Source: JALHSW01 sp038321755 (GTDB taxonomy: Bacteria; Actinomycetota; Acidimicrobiia; IMCC26256; PALSA-555). From it: DNA of 19,807 bases. The stretch's first letter is position 1; the number at the start of each line of letters is the position of its first letter. Shown one piece after another: positions 14,697 to 19,807 of the stretch. A program made the position numbers and the translations under genes. The stretch lies in NCBI GenBank assembly GCA_038321755.1, contig JBBQFJ010000056.1:1-19807 (forward strand), in the 5' to 3' direction. The notes under the pieces are model-generated. The model made no database searches, was not told the origin of the DNA, and saw only the letters and a program-made list of their open reading frames with translations.

Positions 14697-16880
14697 TCAG
14701 TGGTTGAAGTGCACGTTGGGGAGAATGTGGTCGAGCCAGCGCGGGAGATACCAGTTGCGATCTCCGAGCAGCGCCATCGTGGCGGGCACGAGCAGGATGC
14801 GGACGACGGTGGCATCGAGCAGCACGGCCATCGCGAGGGTGAGACCGAGCTCGGTGGGAGGGATCGGCCCGGTGATGCCGAACGCGATGAACACCACGAT
14901 CATGATGAGCGCCGCGTTGGTGATGGGCCGACCGGTGCGGGAGATGCCTTCCTTGATGGCGCGGTGGGTGTCGCCGGTGGCTTCGTAGCGTTCCCGGATC
15001 GCCGCGAGCAGGAACAGCTGATAGTCCATCGAGAGGCCGAAGAGCAGCGCGAAAAAGAACAGAGGCGCCCACGCGTCGACGAAGCCCTGATGCTCGATGC
15101 CGAGCAGTCCCGTGCCGATGCCGTGCTGGAACACGAGTGTCGCGAAGCCGAACGCGGCGCCGACGGTGACCAGGTTCATGAGGATCGAGGTGAGCGCGAC
15201 GACGAGGCTGCGGAACACGATCAGTAGGAGGAGGAACGCCATCACGAGGATCAGGCCGATCGCGATCGGGGCGCGACCGGTGAGCACCGAGGTGAGGTCG
15301 GCGTTCTGCGCGGCGGGTCCGCCGACGCGTGCTGCCGGCACGACCGACTCGAGACGGTGCCGTAGGCGGTGGACGAGCGCGGCGGTGCGGGTGTCGTCGA
15401 CTGCGGTCGAGCCGATGACGCGCACGACGGTGCGGCCGTTCGCGGCCGGTTGGCTCACGATGCGGGCGTCAACCACCGCGTCGTCGGCGGTCGCGACGCG
15501 CACGACCGAACGCGCGTCAGCGGCGGGAACGGTGATGAACGCTGGTGCGGCGGCGCCGGGCCCGAACGACTTCACCAGCAGCTCGTAGCCATCGCGGCTC
15601 GTCCGGCCTGGGTCAACGACGCGGGCACCGGGCATCCCCAGGTGGATCCCGGCGGCGGGGAGCACGAGCCCGCCGAGGACGACCATCCCGACCGCGAGCA
15701 CCGTTCCGGGACGGCGGAGCGCGAGGCCGGTCCAGCGGTCCCAACGGCTCTCCGCGACGATGTCGGGATCTCGCTTGCCCCGGGTGACGAGCACGCGATC
15801 GCCAAGCGCGACGAGCAGCGCGGGAAGCAGCGTGAGCGACGCCAACGCGACCGCGATCACGGACAGGATCATGCCGAGGGCCATCGAGCGGAACACCATG
15901 ACCGGCACGACGAACACGGCGGCGAGCGCCAGCACCACCGTGAGCGCGGAGAGGAAGACGGCCTTCCCCGCCGTGGACAAGGTGTTCTCGATCGCCGCGA
16001 CCGCGTCCTTGCCCTCGATGCGCTCCTCGCGGTAGCGGCTGACGATGAAGAGGCTGTAGTCGATCCCGACCGCGAGGCCGATCATCATCGAGAAGTTCAT
16101 CGACCACACCGAGAGCGGCGTGACCCAGCTGAGGAGGTGCAACAAGGCGAACCCGACCGCGATCCCGGCGAGTGCGAGGAGCAGCGGGATCCCCGCCGCG
16201 ATCAGCGAGCCGAACGCGACGGACAACAGGATCATCGTCGGGAGCCCACTCACGAGTTCGGCCTTGTGGAGTGCCTCCGCGTTCACATAGTTGAAGTCGC
16301 TCCACACGGGCCATTCGCCGGTCACCTCGGCTCGCGACCCGGGCGCGACCGTGAGACCCGAGACGTAGCGGCCCAGCGCACCGGCCGCGATCGGCCGGCT
16401 CGCGTCCGCGCCGACTGCGAGGTCGACGGGCACGATCGCCGTGCGCCCGTCACGCGCGATCAGCCCGGCCGTCTTCGGAAGCGTGAGCGGGTCGGCGACG
16501 GAGCGGGCTCCCGGAGCGTGCGCCAGGGATCGCACCATTCCCTGGAGACCCGACGGGTCCTGCGCGATCGGCGTCTTCTGCGCGTAGACAACGACCGGGT
16601 TCTCGGCCCCGAGCGCGGGGAAGTCCTTCCGCAGCTCGTCGCGCACCTGCTGCGCGGTCGAGCCCTGGGCCTTCCAGCCGGCGCCGGAGAGGGAACCGGT
16701 CAGGGTGAGCGCCAAGGGCGCGGCCGCGAAGGCCGCGAGCAGCCAGACCACGATGACGGCGCGGCGATGGCGGGCCATCGCGGCCGCGAGCCGGGAGAAG
16801 AGCGCCCGTGGATCCGGGCCCGCAGACGGCTCGTGGCTGGTGGCTGCGTCGGACGCGGGCGGTGGCGTGGCGATGGTCAT
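14697..16880 (-). CDS. MMPL/RND-family membrane transporter
   Basis: This 727-aa protein has the MMPL layout: a first helix near residues 40-60, a large outer loop (about 65-200), five helices, a central cytoplasmic stretch, and a second half with the same plan. Typical pieces are FSMMIGLAVGIDYSLFIVSRYREE (helix 4 with the family GxDY; near residue 270) and LFGLSMDYQLFLLAAIRE in the second half (SMDY), which mark the proton-relay helices. Members export lipids, siderophores or drugs using proton motive force. The substrate here is unknown. GGAGGG precedes the ATG at 16880. It is divergent from the CsoR-family gene and shares a 101-bp control region with two palindromes, so repression by CsoR is likely. 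Confidence 0.9.
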   Translation of the reverse strand: MTIATPPPASDAATSHEPSAGPDPRALFSRLAAAMARHRRAVIVVWLLAAFAAAPLALTLTGSLSGAGWKAQGSTAQQVRDELRKDFPALGAENPVVVYAQKTPIAQDPSGLQGMVRSLAHAPGARSVADPLTLPKTAGLIARDGRTAIVPVDLAVGADASRPIAAGALGRYVSGLTVAPGSRAEVTGEWPVWSDFNYVNAEALHKAELVSGLPTMILLSVAFGSLIAAGIPLLLALAGIAVGFALLHLLSWVTPLSVWSMNFSMMIGLAVGIDYSLFIVSRYREERIEGKDAVAAIENTLSTAGKAVFLSALTVVLALAAVFVVPVMVFRSMALGMILSVIAVALASLTLLPALLVALGDRVLVTRGKRDPDIVAESRWDRWTGLALRRPGTVLAVGMVVLGGLVLPAAGIHLGMPGARVVDPGRTSRDGYELLVKSFGPGAAAPAFITVPAADARSVVRVATADDAVVDARIVSQPAANGRTVVRVIGSTAVDDTRTAALVHRLRHRLESVVPAARVGGPAAQNADLTSVLTGRAPIAIGLILVMAFLLLLIVFRSLVVALTSILMNLVTVGAAFGFATLVFQHGIGTGLLGIEHQGFVDAWAPLFFFALLFGLSMDYQLFLLAAIRERYEATGDTHRAIKEGISRTGRPITNAALIMIVVFIAFGITGPIPPTELGLTLAMAVLLDATVVRILLVPATMALLGDRNWYLPRWLDHILPNVHFNH

Positions 16881-16903
16881 CGAGCCCTCCGGGGTGAGCG
16901 GCT

Positions 16904-16919
16904 ATACCCCAAGGGGTAT
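16904..16919. promoter_or_regulatory. CsoR-type operator 1
   Basis: ATACCCC-AA-GGGGTAT is a perfect 7-bp inverted repeat with a 2-bp centre. It has the A/T-flanked C-run/G-run form of CsoR/RcnR-family sites. It lies 23 bp before the mmpL start codon, so repressor bound here would block mmpL transcription or early elongation. Confidence 0.7.
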
Positions 16920-16930
16920 CTGTACCAGAG

Positions 16931-16958
16931 GGAACAATACCGTGGGGGGTATTGTTCC
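16931..16958. promoter_or_regulatory. CsoR-type operator 2 (long palindrome)
   Basis: GGAACAATACC (16931-16941) and GGTATTGTTCC (16948-16958) form a perfect 11-bp inverted repeat around GTGGGG. The inner part, ATACC...GGTAT with a six-G run, matches the style of site 1. It lies 23 bp before the csoR ATG and is probably the autoregulatory site. Two sites allow separate control of the two divergent genes. Confidence 0.7.
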
Positions 16959-16981
16959 ACGAACCGAGACTGGAGGCGCAC

Positions 16982-17251
16982 ATGGAGTTCGACGAGCACG
17001 TCATCACCGACCTGCAGCGGCGACTGCGACGAGTCGAAGGCCAGGTACGGGGCATCCAAGCGATGCTCACCGACGGGCGCGAGTGCCGTGATGTCGTCAC
17101 CCAGGTCGCCGCCGCGACCAAGGCACTGGAGCAGGTCGGTTTCAAGCTTCTCGCGTCCGGACTCACCCAGTGCCTCAAGGATCCGGAGAAGGCGACGGCC
17201 GACGGCTACCCGATCGCCGAGGTCGAGCGCCTCTTCCTCAAGCTCGCCTGA
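16982..17251 (+). CDS. CsoR-family metal/thiol-responsive repressor (DUF156)
   Basis: This 89-aa all-helical protein has the DUF156 signature RLRRVEGQVRGIQAML near residues 14-29, a DNA-binding surface of the family. In copper CsoR the inducer is held by Cys-His-Cys. Here the positions are C35 (in GRECRDVV), G60 and C64 (in SGLTQCL): both cysteines are kept and the histidine is glycine. CstR-type persulfide sensors likewise keep two cysteines but not the histidine, so the inducer could be a reactive sulfur species, a different metal, or Cu(I) bound in another way. The start is ATG 16982 after GGAGG; a longer GTG start would run over the operator. It is divergent from mmpL and followed 20 bp later by the DUF302 gene. 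Confidence 0.92.
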   Translation: MEFDEHVITDLQRRLRRVEGQVRGIQAMLTDGRECRDVVTQVAAATKALEQVGFKLLASGLTQCLKDPEKATADGYPIAEVERLFLKLA

Positions 17252-17271
17252 ATCCCCCCAAGGAGAGAGCC

Positions 17272-17669
17272 ATGCACAGCATCCAAACCACGGTCGAACG
17301 CACGATGCATCAAGCCGAAAACGAGGGCCGGACGGCACTCCAGGAGCAAGGCTTCGGTGTCCTCACCGAGATCGACGTCGCCGTCACCTTCAAACCCGAG
17401 TTCGGGATCGAGCGGACGCCGCTGAAGACCGTCGGCGTGTGCACCCCGCAGTTCGCGCACGAGGCGCTGCAGGCAGACCCGTCGGCCGCGCTCCTACTAC
17501 CGTGCAACGTCGTGCTCGAACCTGCGGGACCGGCACCCGAGTCGCGGTGGTCGATCCGCGTGAGCTCGTGACCGATCCCGCGTTCGCACCCTTCGTAACA
17601 CGCGCCGCCGACCGGCTTCCCGAGGCGCTCGCGTCACTCGGCGGAGCGGTCTCCGAGACCGTCTCATGA
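17272..17669 (+). pseudogene. DUF302 protein, frameshifted
   Basis: The start is ATG 17272, with AAGGAG upstream. The first frame gives a good DUF302 N-terminal two thirds, with EQGFGVLTEIDV, FKPEFGIERTPLKTVGVC and LLLPCNVVLE, then leaves the family and stops at 17571. The correct continuation, GTRVAVVDPRELVTDPAF through RLPEALASLGG, is in the frame shifted by one base (from about 17517) and stops at 17667-17669. This second stop overlaps the ATG of the lipoprotein gene (ATGA), which shows that the full-length frame was the original. DUF302 proteins are small, often next to sulfur or metal stress genes, and poorly characterised. A 1-nt deletion or a sequencing error are both possible. Confidence 0.8.
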
Positions 17670-18154
17670 TGCGGCTCCGTGCGATCGCACTCGTCGCCGC
17701 GCTCGTCATCGTTGCCGCAGCATGCGGTAGCGCGGGCTCGAACCGAACCGTTCAGTCCCGTCAGGGTCAGTTCCGGCTCGACGAGTGGTCAATCACCGCC
17801 GACCAGAAGGTGCTCCCCGCCGGTAGTCAGACGATCACCGCCGCGAACATCGGTCACGAAACGCACGAGCTCGTGATCGTGAAGGCCGCCGACGCCGCGT
17901 CACTGCCCACGAAGCCCGACGGCTCCGTCGACGAGAACCAGCTCGACCGGGTCAAGGTCGGCGAGGTCGCCGACGTGTCCGCCGGCGCCTCGCGGCACAC
18001 GACCATGCGGCTCACCCCCGGCGCTTACGTGGCGTTCTGCAACATCGTCGACGACATGGGCATGGGCAACAGCCCCATGGGCGGGACGGGCGGAAGGATG
18101 CAGCACGTGCACTTCGAGCTCGGGATGCACACGGAGTTCACCGTATCGAAGTGA
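17666..18154 (+). CDS. Cupredoxin-like copper-binding lipoprotein
   Basis: This 162-aa product has a lipoprotein signal ending in the lipobox AAAC (Cys20), so it should be anchored on the outside of the membrane. The rest is a beta-rich domain with a cupredoxin ligand pattern: His64/His67 (NIGHETHELVI), Cys125 (YVAFCNI), His147 or His149 (QHVHFELG) and Met154. Between Cys125 and His149 lies a Gly- and Met-rich loop (residues 129-146), much longer than in plastocyanins. A Cu(I)/Cu(II) site is likely by pattern but not proven. It may carry electrons or hold copper for the neighbouring stress unit. ATG 17666 overlaps the DUF302 stop; ATG 17669 is an equal alternative. Confidence 0.75.
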   Translation: MMRLRAIALVAALVIVAAACGSAGSNRTVQSRQGQFRLDEWSITADQKVLPAGSQTITAANIGHETHELVIVKAADAASLPTKPDGSVDENQLDRVKVGEVADVSAGASRHTTMRLTPGAYVAFCNIVDDMGMGNSPMGGTGGRMQHVHFELGMHTEFTVSK

Positions 18155-18591
18155 ACGCGTGACGCTCGAGCACCGCCGACCGTTACGTCCGCGCGCGAAC
18201 GATTCCGCCGGTCCTGTACATCGGACTCAAATATGGCGGTCCCGCTCTGAATGTCCGGCTTGAATCGACGCTGACTGCTGGCTTGTTGCCAAGTGCCGAT
18301 ACAACCTGCATGACGAACAGGTGATGACGGGCGCGCAACGGGCTCGGGTTTCAAGGGCACGAACGGGCACGCCGCGTGCGGACAGCGCGCCGGGCGAGGC
18401 GCCCGCGCGAGGCGCGACACACAATTTGCGTCGGACCGCATCGAGCGATGGAGACGGCATCTACTCACCCGCTGATCTTGTCGTAGCCGCCTTTACTCGC
18501 GCCTGCACCGCGCCGCTATCCAGGCCGGGCGAAGGGTGCCGCCAGAACAGTTACACAAAGAATCTGACAGACCCCTTCAAGGATCACTCTC
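18155..18591. other. Gene-poor stretch after the lipoprotein gene
   Basis: About 437 bp with no convincing coding frame. The base composition is more mixed than in the genes, with several AT-richer patches (for example around 18225-18320 and 18540-18590). No RNA gene or palindrome of note is seen. It separates the lipoprotein gene from the ends of the minus-strand pair that follows, so a terminator may sit here, but I cannot point to it. Confidence 0.4.
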
Positions 18592-19101
18592 TCAAGGTGG
18601 TGGCGCCGCGGTCGGCAGCTGGAACGAAGCCAATGCCGCTTCAACCTGAACACGGCTCCAAGCAGAGTGAACTTGCGAGGACATGGAGATGGCCTCCGGA
18701 GCCGATACCGCGAGCATGCCGACGAGCCCCCCGTCGAGCACTCCGATCACGCACGCGTAGGACGCTCCCCATCGCTCGCCAGCGCAGGTCGGGAACTCGA
18801 TGACGTGCCCGGGCCAGAGATCGAGAGGCGCGATCGGCAGAAGGAATGCCGGGTCGACTGGCCATGCAGCGCGCACCCAATTCGGCGGCTCGCCCTCTAC
18901 CCAGACCGATGCGACTCTCCTCTCGCGAATTCCCACCGGCAGATCAAGGAGGATCCGGCCGGGACCCAGGCGCAGCACGAACACGCGCCCGGATCGCAAC
19001 TCGGGCGCTACGACTTCCGGCACCTGCGGAGAGCCGGCAGGGCGACGGCGGCGTTGCAGCCGCACGGCGACACTGTAGGCGGACGCAGGGTTCGAGTGCA
19101 C
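18592..19101 (-). CDS. Hypothetical protein downstream of a sigma-like gene
   Basis: This 169-aa frame starts at GTG 19101, 3 bp after the stop of the sigma-like gene on the same strand, so the pair is probably one operon. The product is mixed beta and hydrophobic, with many Trp and Pro residues in the centre (WVRAAWPVDPAFLLPIAPLDLW, about residues 75-97). No signal peptide is seen and I recognise no family. The role is unknown. The tight linkage suggests a partner of the sigma-like protein. Confidence 0.55.
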   Translation of the reverse strand: MHSNPASAYSVAVRLQRRRRPAGSPQVPEVVAPELRSGRVFVLRLGPGRILLDLPVGIRERRVASVWVEGEPPNWVRAAWPVDPAFLLPIAPLDLWPGHVIEFPTCAGERWGASYACVIGVLDGGLVGMLAVSAPEAISMSSQVHSAWSRVQVEAALASFQLPTAAPPP

Positions 19102-19104
19102 GGA

Positions 19105-19797
19105 TCAGAGCAGCGCGACCAATCGCACCTCGGCTCGTCGGCGTCGCTGGCGGAGTGTCTGGGCGGGGCAACCGAGGTGCGCCGCGACCTCGGCAACCGG
19201 ATGGTCGTGGAGGCGGGTGAGCGCGATCAGGTCTGCGTCTCGGGCGCCTATGACCCGCTGCGCGACCGCCTGGTCGAGGAGCGCGCACGGTTCATCCTGA
19301 GGCCCTTCGTCGCCCGCCGGCTCGAATGCCAGACTCTCGAGCGAGACGATGGTCGGGCCCGTCCGTCCAACGGTTCGTTGCAGCCGCTGGCGCGTGTCGA
19401 AGAGCACGTTGGCGGCGATGCGGTGCGGACGGCGGTCGAAGGGGTAGGTCCGGATGCGTTCGTAGGTGAGCGCGATCACGAGGCTCGCCGGGTCTTCGCC
19501 CGCAGATGAAGCGACTGTCTGATAGCGACGCGCGAGCCATCGCATCCCCGGCATCACAGCCTGGAGGAGCGTTCGCGCGGCGAGGTCATCGACGCCGGCG
19601 CGACGGGCAAGCGCGATGAGCACCTGATCCGACTCGTGGGCCTGACCGCGTCGGTTGGCGTGCTCGACGAGTGCGTCGAGATCCTCAAAGCAGCGAAGCG
19701 CGGGCGACGCCTCGGACCACGCGGCGAGGCGCTGGCGGGCGTTCGAGCTGCGGATGAGGTGGGCCCACTCTTCGTCGAGCTGCTGGAAGAGATTCAT
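19105..19797 (-). CDS. Sigma-like / helix-turn-helix regulator
   Basis: This 230-aa protein ends in a sigma region 4-like helix-turn-helix: LTRLHDHPVAEVAAHLGCPAQTLRQRRRRAEVRL at about residues 192-227, described in two parts here (VAEVAAHLGC, then TLRQRRRRAEVRL). The upstream part is helical, with a possible region 2-like stretch around residues 85-140 (RYQTVA, ALTYERIRTYP), but the match is weak. It may be a sigma-family-derived transcription factor rather than an active sigma factor. The ATG at 19797 has GAAGAG a few bases upstream but the promoter lies near or beyond the window edge. The following gene starts 3 bp after its stop. Confidence 0.6.
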   Translation of the reverse strand: MNLFQQLDEEWAHLIRSSNARQRLAAWSEASPALRCFEDLDALVEHANRRGQAHESDQVLIALARRAGVDDLAARTLLQAVMPGMRWLARRYQTVASSAGEDPASLVIALTYERIRTYPFDRRPHRIAANVLFDTRQRLQRTVGRTGPTIVSLESLAFEPAGDEGPQDEPCALLDQAVAQRVIGARDADLIALTRLHDHPVAEVAAHLGCPAQTLRQRRRRAEVRLVALL

Positions 19798-19807
19798 GGC
19801 GTGGCGG

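Noticed and set aside
15369..17571. Very long plus-strand open frame opposite mmpL
   Set aside because: It is the antisense shadow of the MMPL gene; only its last part (from about 17517) is real, as the shifted end of DUF302.
18391..18405. Small CGGGCG-AGG-CGCCCG hairpin in the gene-poor stretch
   Set aside because: Short and expected by chance at this GC content; too far from either gene end to be called a terminator.
18667..19509. 280-codon plus-strand frame opposite the sigma-like pair
   Set aside because: No motif, shadow-like composition; the minus strand gives a helix-turn-helix and a tight two-gene arrangement.

Overview
The window is high-GC DNA, densely coded, with GTG and ATG starts and many ATGA/GTGA stop-start overlaps. 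The protein families (GH65 phosphorylase, MMPL transporter, CsoR-family repressor, LuxR-type remnants, sigma-like regulator) point to an actinobacterium, possibly an uncultured lineage. I cannot name a genus from sequence alone. No rRNA, tRNA, CRISPR array or intact insertion sequence was seen.

Layout. (1) 1-2642, plus strand: the 3' end of a probable adenylate kinase, a 58-codon ORF and a GH65 disaccharide phosphorylase, linked by ATGA and GTGA overlaps. (2) 2693-4638, minus strand: a DUF4396 membrane protein and a potassium-channel-like membrane protein. (3) 4911-8241, plus strand: an FAD oxidoreductase of the geranylgeranyl-reductase type, then a tightly packed trio: an exported membrane-anchored protein, a cytochrome b6-like protein with a non-canonical quinol-site motif, and a two-helix membrane protein. 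A perfect 11-bp hairpin closes this unit. (4) 8341-11747, minus strand: a copper-type P1B ATPase with CPD instead of CPC, translationally coupled to an EamA-family transporter. (5) 11748-13600: a decayed stretch with a scrambled histidine-kinase/LuxR pseudogene, an intact degenerate receiver-like protein and the first about 57 codons of a phosphoketolase gene broken by a TAG. (6) 13598-18154: two divergent units around a 101-bp control region with two CsoR-type palindromes. Leftward are an MMPL exporter, a frameshifted DUF2892 protein and a methyltransferase. Rightward are a CsoR-family repressor, a frameshifted DUF302 protein and a cupredoxin-like lipoprotein. (7) 18155-19797: a gene-poor stretch and a minus-strand pair, a sigma-like HTH protein followed by an unrecognised protein.

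How the parts fit. The divergent CsoR unit looks like one stress regulon: sensor, small DUF302 protein, exported copper-type lipoprotein, membrane exporter and helper proteins. The repressor keeps the two cysteines of the CsoR metal site but has glycine where copper CsoRs have histidine, so its inducer may not be Cu(I). Together with the CPD ATPase and the b-type cytochrome, the window has a metal, redox and respiration theme. Phosphoketolase and two-component remnants suggest a former low-oxygen or stress gene set that has partly decayed. Some frameshifts (DUF302, DUF2892) occur in otherwise well-kept genes and could be assembly errors; the phosphoketolase and kinase/LuxR remnants combine several lesions and look like true decay.
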